Shown in pieces: positions 7,755-15,548 of a stretch of DNA of 64,000 bases. Source of the DNA: JAFMJV01 sp963814315 (GTDB lineage Bacteria; Chloroflexota; Limnocylindria; Limnocylindrales; CSP1-4); assembly GCA_963814315.1 (NCBI GenBank), contig CAWFCG010000001.1:310001-374000 (forward strand), in the 5' to 3' direction. The notes beneath the pieces are model-generated. The model worked only from the letters and a program-made list of their open reading frames with translations. It ran no database searches and had not been told where the DNA came from. Numbering within the stretch: the stretch's first letter is position 1; each line of letters starts with the position of its first letter. The translations under genes were made by a program, and so were the position numbers.

Positions 7755-9587
7755 ATGGCTGACAAGACGACAGCGGCTCCATCCCTGCCATTCGACGACA
7801 TCAGCGACTTCGAGGACGCGAAACGTGGCCTCATCGGTCGCCTCGAACCCTGCGTGGTGAAGGCTGACGATGGCCGAATCGTGTGGGACAACTCGAGCTA
7901 CGCGTTCCTCGAAGGGGATGCCCCCGACTCAGTGAACCCGAGCCTGTGGCGACAATCACAGCTGGCGGCCATGGATGGCCTGTTCGAGGTCGTGCCGGGC
8001 ATCTACCAGGTCCGCGGCATGGACCTCTCCAACATGTCCATCATCGAAGGCGACACCGGGGTCGTCATCATCGACCCGCTCATCAGCTCCGAGACAGCAT
8101 CGGCGGCACTGGCGCTATATCGCAAGCACCGTGGCGATCGACCAGTCGTCGGTGTCATCTACACCCACAGCCACGTCGACCACTTCGGGGGTGTCAAGGG
8201 CGTCACGTCCCAGGCCGATGTCGACGCCGGGAAGTGCGTGATCATCGCGCCAGAACGCCTGGTCGAGCATGCCGTCGATGAGAACGTTTACGCCGGAACG
8301 GCGATGAGCCGTCGCGCCGGCTACATGTACGGCGCGGCTCTCGATCGAAGCCCACGCGGCCAAGTCGGCGCAGGCCTGGGCCAGACGACTTCCACGGGCA
8401 CCATCACGCTCATCGTGCCCACTGACTCCATCGCCTCGACCGGCGAGACCCGCGTCGTGGATGGCATCAACATGGAATTCCAGCTCACGCCGGGTACGGA
8501 GGCACCGGCGGAGATGAACGTCCTGTTCCCGGACCACGAAGCCCTGTGCATGGCCGAGAACGCCACCCATACTCTGCACAACATCCTGACCATCCGGGGA
8601 GCCCTGGTGCGCGACCCGCGGATCTGGGCACGCTACCTGACCGAAGCCATCGACCGCTTCGAGGGGCGATTCGAGGTCGTGTTCGCCTCCCACCACTGGC
8701 CGACCTGGGGTCGCGAGCGTGCCGTCAACTTCCTCTCGCTGCAGCGCGACCTGTATAGCTACCTGCACGACCAGACCCTACGCATGATCAACGCTGGACT
8801 GACCGGCAGTGAGATCGCCGAGCAGATCGTGTTGCCACCAGCGCTGGAGCATGCCTGGCACTGCCGCGGCTACTACGGCTCGGTGAGCCACAACGTCAAG
8901 GCCATCTACCAGCGCTACATGGGCTGGTATGACGGCAACCCCGCCCACCTTTGGCAGCACGAGCCAGCCGAAGCCGGGAAACGCTATGTGAAAGCCATGG
9001 GCGGCGCCGATGCCGTGGTGGCCATCGCCCAGACGGCGTTCGACGAGGCCGACTACCGCTGGGCCGCGGAGATCCTGAACCACGCCCTGTTTGCGGATCC
9101 ATCACATCAGGCTGCCAAGGCCCTGCAAGCGGGTACCTTGGAGCAGCTGGGATTTGGAGCAGAGAACGGCACCTGGCGCAATGCATTCCTCGCGGGTGCG
9201 ACCGAGCTGCGGGAGGGCAACTTCGGTACCCCCGCGGAGACGGCCTCGGCAGACATGTTCGCGGCCCTATCGCCGGAGCAGGTGTTCGATGCCATCGCCA
9301 TCCGGGTCGACGGGCTCCGAGCCTGGGACGAGAGGTTGTCCATCGGAGTCGACCTGACCGACACCGGAGCGACCTATCGCCTGGACCTTCACAACGGTGT
9401 GCTCGTGCACCACGTATCGCCAGTCGAAGGTGCCGACCTGGTCCTTCGGTTGCCCCAGGCAGCGCTGGTCGGGCTGTTGGCCGGCAACACGGGCGGCATG
9501 AAGACCGAGGGCGACACCGCTGTGCTCGGCCGACTCATGGCCGTGCTCCAGGCGCCCGATACCGCGTTCGCCATCATCACACCCTGA
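7755..9587 (+). CDS. alkyl/aryl-sulfatase of the metallo-beta-lactamase fold (SdsA1/BDS1-like)
   Basis: A 610-residue protein whose layout matches class III sulfatases. It has an MBL domain with THSHVDHFGG (His138, His140, Asp142, His143) and further ligands in AENATHT and ASHHWP, then a helical dimerisation region, then an SCP2-like C-terminal domain. These enzymes cleave primary alkyl sulfates to alcohol plus sulfate with a binuclear zinc centre. Most relatives are secreted, but no signal peptide is visible at this start. ATG 7755 has AAGGAGAT about nine bases upstream; the gap of 101 bases from the operon suggests its own promoter. Name confidence is high for the family, moderate for the substrate. 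Confidence 0.88.
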   Translation: MADKTTAAPSLPFDDISDFEDAKRGLIGRLEPCVVKADDGRIVWDNSSYAFLEGDAPDSVNPSLWRQSQLAAMDGLFEVVPGIYQVRGMDLSNMSIIEGDTGVVIIDPLISSETASAALALYRKHRGDRPVVGVIYTHSHVDHFGGVKGVTSQADVDAGKCVIIAPERLVEHAVDENVYAGTAMSRRAGYMYGAALDRSPRGQVGAGLGQTTSTGTITLIVPTDSIASTGETRVVDGINMEFQLTPGTEAPAEMNVLFPDHEALCMAENATHTLHNILTIRGALVRDPRIWARYLTEAIDRFEGRFEVVFASHHWPTWGRERAVNFLSLQRDLYSYLHDQTLRMINAGLTGSEIAEQIVLPPALEHAWHCRGYYGSVSHNVKAIYQRYMGWYDGNPAHLWQHEPAEAGKRYVKAMGGADAVVAIAQTAFDEADYRWAAEILNHALFADPSHQAAKALQAGTLEQLGFGAENGTWRNAFLAGATELREGNFGTPAETASADMFAALSPEQVFDAIAIRVDGLRAWDERLSIGVDLTDTGATYRLDLHNGVLVHHVSPVEGADLVLRLPQAALVGLLAGNTGGMKTEGDTAVLGRLMAVLQAPDTAFAIITP

Positions 9588-9638
9588 GGCCGCACCGGCT
9601 CTGGGCGCGATCGCCATCAGGGGGCTATTGCCGCACCC

Positions 9639-10745
9639 TCAGGCGGGGCCTATCTCCACAGTGGCCTTGATGGCGTCGATGCCGCCCGCGAGATGATGGC
9701 GGACCGACGCCGCTTCAAGACCGGGGATGCGGTGCGTCATGAGCTCGGCCAGCCAGCCTCGCATGCCCGGCGTCGCCTCCGCTCGGCCGATGGTGGCGAC
9801 CGCCTGTGCGTAGTCGCCCCATGACGCGGCAGCGCTACCGACGATGACGCGGTTGTAGAGCACCACCGCCTGGTTGAGCCGAGCCACATCCACGGACTGC
9901 CGATCGCTGCCGGGGGTGACGCTGAAGAGCGCCAACACGCCGTTCGGGGCCAACGCCTGCACCGCCGGCTCCAGGAGCACTGGCGCACCCGATGCCTCGA
10001 CGATGAGGTCGAACGAGCCGTCACGCTCGACCAGCCCGGGCAGATCGATGTCCGCGGCACTGACGTAGCGTCCACCGATGCGCTCCAGCAAGTCGCTATT
10101 GCGATACGGCGGCCGATGTCGGGCGAACGTCGTAACCTCCAGCCCACGCAAACGCAGTGCCAGTGTCGCCAGGAGGCCGATGGTGCCGGCGCCGGTGACG
10201 AGCGCCCGTCGTGGCTTCCAGAGATCGAGACGCGCCTGCACCGCATCCGCCTGTCGCAGCGACTTGGTGATACAGCTGAGCGGCTCGGTGAGGATGGCCA
10301 CGTCGACCAGATCGTCTGGGACCGGCACGAGGTACTCGGCGGCGGCAACCACCTCCTCGGTCATGAAGCCATGGGCGCAACTGATGCCGGTCTCGGTGAA
10401 GACCTCGTCGGTGGAAAGATCGGGTCGGCCGATGTGATCGTAGCTGCTGGAGCCAGGGCGTCGGATGGTGATGACCACGAGTTGCCCGGGAGACACTTCG
10501 CTGACGTTGGGACCGAGCTCGGTCACCCGCCCCAGCGATTCGTGGCCCAGCACCAGATAGTCGTCCCCATCGGGCGCACGGCCGTACTCGCCGGCGGCAA
10601 GGTCGGCGTCGGTGCCGCAGAGCCCAACACGGATGATGCGGACCTGTACACCGCGACCGTCGGGTACGTCGCTCAACGACGGGCGCGGGATGTCTTGCCG
10701 TCGGATGGAATCAGGCACGCCGGGGCGGATGGTGATGGCCTTCAC
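9639..10745 (-). CDS. glucose 1-dehydrogenase-like zinc alcohol dehydrogenase
   Basis: A 368-residue medium-chain dehydrogenase that resembles archaeal-type glucose dehydrogenases: MKAITIRPG-style start, GLCGTDADLAAGEYG and LGHES (catalytic zinc site), TGAGTIGLLA (NAD(P) fold) and a Gdh-type C-terminal domain. The structural-zinc lobe, normally rich in Cys, reads PGSSSYDHIGRPDLS, so that zinc appears lost. The start is GTG at 10745, overlapping as GTGA with the stop of the truncated SDR upstream, whose ribosome-binding site probably now drives translation by coupling. It probably oxidises an aldose to the lactone. Confidence 0.82.
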   Translation of the reverse strand: MKAITIRPGVPDSIRRQDIPRPSLSDVPDGRGVQVRIIRVGLCGTDADLAAGEYGRAPDGDDYLVLGHESLGRVTELGPNVSEVSPGQLVVITIRRPGSSSYDHIGRPDLSTDEVFTETGISCAHGFMTEEVVAAAEYLVPVPDDLVDVAILTEPLSCITKSLRQADAVQARLDLWKPRRALVTGAGTIGLLATLALRLRGLEVTTFARHRPPYRNSDLLERIGGRYVSAADIDLPGLVERDGSFDLIVEASGAPVLLEPAVQALAPNGVLALFSVTPGSDRQSVDVARLNQAVVLYNRVIVGSAAASWGDYAQAVATIGRAEATPGMRGWLAELMTHRIPGLEAASVRHHLAGGIDAIKATVEIGPA

Positions 10746-11080
10746 AACGGCCAACCTAATCCCTGCGTGGCCATGACGCCGGCGTTGTTGATGAGCACAT
10801 CGATGCGCCCATGTCCCGAGCGAATGGCCGCTGCACAGGTGCGTACCGAGTCCAACGAAGCCAAGTCGAGTGGGTGAAGCTCCAACCGGGCGCCGGGCAC
10901 CGCCGAGCTGATCGACGCCATCGCCGCCCGGCCCTTGGCCACGTCGCGGACCGCCAGCACGACCGTCGCGCCGCGGCACGCCAAGTCACGAGCCGCAGCC
11001 AGGCCAAGACCGCTGTTGGCACCGGTGATGACGGCGACTCGGCCATGTTGATCGGGGATGTCGCTCGACTTCCAGCCCAT
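10742..11080 (-). pseudogene. truncated short-chain dehydrogenase (5' fragment)
   Basis: This 112-codon frame starts well, with AGGAGG nine bases before ATG 11080. It encodes the first half of a retinol-dehydrogenase-like SDR: VAVITGANSGLGLAAARDLA, a DLASLDSVR strand and LINNAGVMAT. It then ends after six unrelated residues, before the catalytic Tyr-x-x-x-Lys region; intact relatives have about 280-320 residues. The stop is fused to the start of the dehydrogenase gene. A deletion that joined the two genes is the simplest reading. The fragment keeps the cofactor-binding half only and is unlikely to be an active enzyme. Confidence 0.75.
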
Positions 11081-11115
11081 CAAACCTCCTGACTAACTGC
11101 GCTCGACGTAGGAAT

Positions 11116-11152
11116 CGAGAGCGGGCGGTGGACCGCCCACCGCCCGCTCTCG
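11116..11152 (-). terminator. strong stem-loop after glnA
   Basis: A perfect 16-bp inverted repeat (CGAGAGCGGGCGGTGG and its complement) with a 5-base loop lies 62 bases past the glnA stop and before the truncated SDR. On the minus strand it is followed by ATTCCT, only weakly U-rich. It probably ends glnA transcription. Confidence 0.6.
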
Positions 11153-11213
11153 TGAACTCCCAGGCTGCCTCACAGCTCCGGGGGTGCGATCCCCGATAGG
11201 ATACGTTGTCGCG

Positions 11214-12596
11214 CTAGTACGCTTCGAGATAGCGGTCCAACTCCCAGTTGGTGACCTGCTGGTTGTACTCGGCCCACTCCTCACGCTTGGCCTCAAGGTA
11301 GTGCGTGTAGACATGGTCGCCCAGCGCCTCGGCGATGACCTCGTCCTTCTCCAGCTCGACGATGGCCTCGCCCAACGATCCGGGCAGCTCGGCGATGCCC
11401 TTCTCCTTGACCCGCTCGGCCGTCATGTCATAGAGGCTCTCCTCGACCGGATCGGGGAGCTTCATGTTCTTCTCGATGCCGTCCAGGCCAGCCGCCAGCA
11501 TGGCCGCGAAGGCGAGGTAGGGGTTGGCCGTGGGGTCTGGGCAACGGACCTCCACGCGGGTGGCCTCGATGGAACGACCCGGTGAGACCCTGGGCACGCG
11601 GATCAGTGCCGAGCGATTGGTGCGACCCCAGGTCAGGTAGGTCGGCGCCTCATAGCCTGGCACCAGCCGCTTGTAGCTGTTGACGATGGGCGCCAACAGC
11701 GCGCTCATGCCACGAGCATGGGCCAGCACACCAGCCATATAGGCCTGCGCCAGCTTGGAGAGGCCGTACTTGCTGCGCGGCTCGGCGAAGGCGTTCTTCT
11801 GCTCCTCGATCGACCACAGGCTCTGGTGCGTATGCATGCCGGAGCCGTTGATGCCGGCGATGGGCTTGGGCATGAAGGTGGCGTAGAGGCCGTGCATCTG
11901 TGCGATGGCCTTCAAGGTGAACTTGAAGGTGACCGCATTGTCGGCCGTGGTGAGGCCGTCGCTGTACTGGAAGTCGATCTCGTGTTGACCGTAGGCGACC
12001 TCGTGATGGGCAGCTTCGACACGGATGCCGAATGCCTCCAGGGCGTTCACCATGTCACGCCGGACCGACTGCGCCAGGTCGGTCGAGAAGTCGAAGTAGC
12101 CGCCGGTATCGTGCGGCAGCGGGGCGATGTTGCCCTCGGCATCCTTGCGGAAAAGGAAGAATTCCAACTCCGGGCCGGCGTTCCAGATGAAGCCCATCTC
12201 CTCGACCCGCGCCAGCTGCTTCTTGAGCACACCGCGGGGATCGCCCACGAAGGGATTGCCGTCAGGGGTCATGACGTCACAGATGACACGGGCTGTTCCG
12301 CGCGAGCCCATGGGGCCGGCGCTGAACTCACCGCCCTGCCACGGAATCTCGGCGAAGGTGCGCATATCCGGCGCGAGCCACTGGTCGGATTCGGCGATGC
12401 GTGTGAAACCCTCGATCGACGACCCGTCGAACCAGGTGCCATGCTCCAGCGATTCTTCGAGCCGATACAGCGGGATGGTGATGCCCTTGACGACGCCGAG
12501 CAGGTCGGTGAACTGCAACTCGACGAAGCGGACGTCGCGTTCCTTGGCTGCCTGGATCTTGTCGAGGGGATCGTTCGACGCTACTTCGATGACCAA
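11214..12596 (-). CDS. glnA: glutamine synthetase, type I
   Basis: A 460-residue GS-I subunit. It shows the beta-grasp N-terminal domain with FDGSSIEGF (Asp latch loop), ELEFFLF (metal-binding Glu), GMHTHQSLW (ammonia/glutamate site with the catalytic His), and NRSALIRVP (nucleotide-binding Arg region). LYDMT near residue 400 is the equivalent of the adenylylation Tyr loop, but the surrounding sequence differs from the NLYDLP consensus. ATP-dependent amination of glutamate to glutamine, cytosolic dodecamer. The start is TTG at 12596 with an AGGAGA ribosome-binding site. It is monocistronic, with a terminator hairpin downstream. The 251 bases upstream (to 12848) must hold its promoter; no clear consensus was picked out. 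Confidence 0.95.
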   Translation of the reverse strand: MVIEVASNDPLDKIQAAKERDVRFVELQFTDLLGVVKGITIPLYRLEESLEHGTWFDGSSIEGFTRIAESDQWLAPDMRTFAEIPWQGGEFSAGPMGSRGTARVICDVMTPDGNPFVGDPRGVLKKQLARVEEMGFIWNAGPELEFFLFRKDAEGNIAPLPHDTGGYFDFSTDLAQSVRRDMVNALEAFGIRVEAAHHEVAYGQHEIDFQYSDGLTTADNAVTFKFTLKAIAQMHGLYATFMPKPIAGINGSGMHTHQSLWSIEEQKNAFAEPRSKYGLSKLAQAYMAGVLAHARGMSALLAPIVNSYKRLVPGYEAPTYLTWGRTNRSALIRVPRVSPGRSIEATRVEVRCPDPTANPYLAFAAMLAAGLDGIEKNMKLPDPVEESLYDMTAERVKEKGIAELPGSLGEAIVELEKDEVIAEALGDHVYTHYLEAKREEWAEYNQQVTNWELDRYLEAY

Positions 12597-12847
12597 CGGT
12601 GTCTCCTATTCCTGCCGTGCGCTGGGCCCGAGTTCTTCCGGTGTGGGCGCATCAGGTGGGCCCAAGAGGCGACGCGGCACGGCCAATTCGCAGCATAGGA
12701 GCCACCGCGTCTCGATAGGTTGCTCCATGGTTACGCATCGGGCGCAGTCGCCGGACGAATCGCGCGCGATACCGCGATTCGGTCGAAACGGGTGCCACCA
12801 GGGAGGCAGAGAGCCCGAACGGGGCCTCATACCCCGAACGAGCCGTC

Positions 12848-14293
12848 TCAGGTGTGCGGTCTGTCCAATTCGCCCGCGATCTTCCCCTCTGTGGCTAGCC
12901 CCACCGCCTCGGCGAGCTTGGCGAACTCGCCATCGGCATCCACGTAGCGGTCGGCCACGAAGGCCAATTCGACGCGATCGTCGGTCACACGAGCCCAGGC
13001 CCGCCGTCGAGGGAAGTAGAAGGTGAGTACCAAGCCGGCGATGAGCAGGCCGAAAGCCACCCAGATGAAGGGTTGGCCGGGATCACGCTTGATGACCATG
13101 CCGGTCCAGCTGCCGACACCCTCCCAGCTGATAGCGTGGCCGGCGGTCACCTCAGGATCGGTCGTCACGCCCGACGGGATGGTGACCAGGAAGAGGGTCT
13201 CGTTCTCGCCGGTGACGGGATCGGCCGGACCCACACCCTGCATCACCAGCTGCGGGCTGCCATCGCCACCCCGCCCCAGGACCGCCACCACGCCCGCGTC
13301 CGCACCGGGGATGGTCATGAAACCCTGCGGCTGGCCCAGCAACTCGTCATCCAGAAGCAACGGACCCTGCCACACCAACCCGCCCGCGCCGTTGCGGATG
13401 ACCAGGTCGACGGCGGGCCCGAAGGTGTTCTGGTGGAAGACGTAGCCGTCGAACTCGAGCGGGTCGTTGACGCGGATGGTCTTGCGCGCCACTTCTTCGC
13501 CGTTTCGATAGACCGAGAGATCGGTGCTGAAGTCGACGAACGAGCCGTCCTCACGACGTGGCGCCAGGAAGCCGTTGTTCTTGACCAGCAGGTTGCCTGG
13601 CGTACCCACCGCTTGCACCGGCGCGCTGCCACCCTCGCCCACGAAGACGACCGTCTCGAACCCGGCCGCCACCGTGATAGCGCCGGCGGCGAAGAAGAGC
13701 ACCAGACCGGCATGTGTCAGCAGCGTGGCCAGCTTCTGGTACTGGTTGCGGTCGCCATAGACGAAGCTGACGCCGTCTGTCTTCACGAGCTGCTGGCGAC
13801 GGAAGTGTCGCCGTCGAAAGGCGCTCCGCACCGCATCAACCAGATCCGCCGCCCCGCCACCGGCGGGGTCCCCAGCGCCCTCGATGACCGCACGGTGGCC
13901 ACGCCCCCGATCGAAGAAGGCGGCGGGCTGTTCCACACGCGCCCCACCGGCGCTGCGCCACAGCCGCGGGGTACGGTCGAGCGTGCAACAGATGATGCTG
14001 ATGACCAGCACCGTCACCAACAGCAGGAACCCGGGCGTGGCAAAGACGTTGAAGAAGCCCAGCCGGTCGAAGACGTCGGCCAGCAGCGCACCGGCCGGCA
14101 TCCTCTCCCATGCCGCGCGGACCGTCGCCAGCGCGACCGCATAGCGAGCCGGGTCATCGGCCCTGGTGACGGGGAACTGCCGCACCAACATGCCGATGAG
14201 CCCGGACACGGCCAGCAGGGAGATCAGCACGACCGCGAAGCGGACATCGGTCAAGAGGCGCCAAGCGGCCGCTCCCGTCCGAGCCAGCAGCAT
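12848..14293 (-). CDS. resB: ResB-family cytochrome c biogenesis protein
   Basis: A 481-residue membrane protein with the ResB/Ccs1 arrangement: an N-terminal segment with one TM at about residues 18-37, a second TM around 90-105 ending in the SIICCTLDRTPRLW motif that is diagnostic for the family, a third TM near 190, a large extracytoplasmic beta-rich domain with YVFHQNTFGP, and a final TM around 415-435. ResB works with ResC/CcsA to deliver haem and ligate it to apocytochrome c outside the membrane. No ResC partner is visible in the window. It starts five bases after the PLP-enzyme gene, so the two are cotranscribed. Confidence 0.9.
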   Translation of the reverse strand: MLLARTGAAAWRLLTDVRFAVVLISLLAVSGLIGMLVRQFPVTRADDPARYAVALATVRAAWERMPAGALLADVFDRLGFFNVFATPGFLLLVTVLVISIICCTLDRTPRLWRSAGGARVEQPAAFFDRGRGHRAVIEGAGDPAGGGAADLVDAVRSAFRRRHFRRQQLVKTDGVSFVYGDRNQYQKLATLLTHAGLVLFFAAGAITVAAGFETVVFVGEGGSAPVQAVGTPGNLLVKNNGFLAPRREDGSFVDFSTDLSVYRNGEEVARKTIRVNDPLEFDGYVFHQNTFGPAVDLVIRNGAGGLVWQGPLLLDDELLGQPQGFMTIPGADAGVVAVLGRGGDGSPQLVMQGVGPADPVTGENETLFLVTIPSGVTTDPEVTAGHAISWEGVGSWTGMVIKRDPGQPFIWVAFGLLIAGLVLTFYFPRRRAWARVTDDRVELAFVADRYVDADGEFAKLAEAVGLATEGKIAGELDRPHT

Positions 14294-14298
14294 CGGCG

Positions 14299-15510
14299 TC
14301 AGGCGCTCCGGCCGGCCCCCGTGGCGGCAGCCAGAGCAGCATCCACGTCGGCGATCAGGTCAGCGGCATCTTCGAGGCCCGCGGAGATGCGCACCAGGCC
14401 CGGCGGGATGCCCGCAGCCAGTAGCTGCGCCTCATCCAGCTGCCGATGGGTCGCCGTGGGCGGGTGGACGGCATAGGTCACGACGCCGCCCAGGGTGGCC
14501 GTGACCGGCGGGATAGTGAGCCCATCGATGAACGCTGCGGCCATACCACGTGATGCCAGCTCGAGTGCCAGCATGCCGCCACCGGTGCGCAACTCACGCG
14601 CGGCGATAGCTGCCTGGGGATGGCTGGGCAAGCCCGGATAGGCCACACGATGCACACCAGCGACCGACTCAAGATGGGTCGCGAGCGCCAGCGCCGTCTG
14701 ACTGTGGCGGTCCATTCGCACATGGAGCGTCTGCATCCCGCGCAGCACGAGGAAGGCAGAGAAGGGCGCCACGATGCCGCCGGTGTCGATAGCCACATCA
14801 CGGATGGCGCGAATACGTTCGGCCGAACCCGCCACGGCGCCGGCGATGACGTCCGAATGGCCGCTGAGCCACTTGGTGGCCGATTCCAACACGATGTCCA
14901 CGCCCATCTCCAATGGCCGGCACAGGTAAGGTGAGGCGAACGTGTTGTCCACCACCAGCACGGCACCATGTCGGTGGCTCAGATCGGCGAGGCTCGCCAG
15001 GTCGGCCACCACGATGGTGGGGTTGGAGATCGTCTCCGCATAGAGCAGGCGCGCCGGTGCTGCAGCCAGCGCCTCTTCGACGGCATCGAGGTCCACCGGG
15101 TCGACGAACACGACGTCCACGCCGAGGCGCGCGAGCACGCGTTCCATGAGCGCGCGGGTGCTGCCATAGACCGCTTGGGTGCAGACGATGCGGTTGCCAG
15201 CCCGGAGCAGCGAGACCAGCGCGGCGTGGATGGCGCCCATGCCAGAGCCGAAGGCGAAACCAGCTTCCGCACCGTGCATCTCGGCGAAGGCCGCCGCCAT
15301 CGCGTCGGAGGTGGGGTTCTCGATGCGGGCGTACGAGTAACCGGGCTTCTCGAACCCGATCAGCTCGGCATAGTCATCCACGTCACGTGCGTGGAACGTG
15401 GCCGACTGGTAGATAGGTACCGCCGCGGGCTCCTGGTCGACACGTGGCGCTCGGGTGGCGGCCTCGATGGCGCGGGTGCCGAACCCGCGCTGTGGTTGGT
15501 CACTGGACAT
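14299..15510 (-). CDS. trans-sulfuration PLP enzyme (cystathionine gamma-synthase/lyase or methionine gamma-lyase type)
   Basis: A 403-residue Cys/Met metabolism PLP enzyme. Markers are SGMGAIHAAL (phosphate-binding), the AETISNPT region, VVDNTFASPYL (Asp contacting the PLP pyridine nitrogen) and LESATKWLSGHSDV, whose Lys forms the Schiff base. The family covers cystathionine gamma-synthase, beta/gamma-lyases, methionine gamma-lyase and O-acetylhomoserine sulfhydrylase, and motif reading cannot separate these. ATG 15510 is 38 bases from the upstream GGDEF gene. It sits with resB, which is not an obvious functional pairing. Confidence 0.9.
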   Translation of the reverse strand: MSSDQPQRGFGTRAIEAATRAPRVDQEPAAVPIYQSATFHARDVDDYAELIGFEKPGYSYARIENPTSDAMAAAFAEMHGAEAGFAFGSGMGAIHAALVSLLRAGNRIVCTQAVYGSTRALMERVLARLGVDVVFVDPVDLDAVEEALAAAPARLLYAETISNPTIVVADLASLADLSHRHGAVLVVDNTFASPYLCRPLEMGVDIVLESATKWLSGHSDVIAGAVAGSAERIRAIRDVAIDTGGIVAPFSAFLVLRGMQTLHVRMDRHSQTALALATHLESVAGVHRVAYPGLPSHPQAAIAARELRTGGGMLALELASRGMAAAFIDGLTIPPVTATLGGVVTYAVHPPTATHRQLDEAQLLAAGIPPGLVRISAGLEDAADLIADVDAALAAATGAGRSA

Positions 15511-15548
15511 GCACTGACTCTACACGCCAGCGCCGCCCGGCCCGTTCG

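Noticed and set aside
13073..14476. 467-codon plus-strand open frame
   Set aside because: Antisense to resB; high-GC codon bias alone keeps it open.
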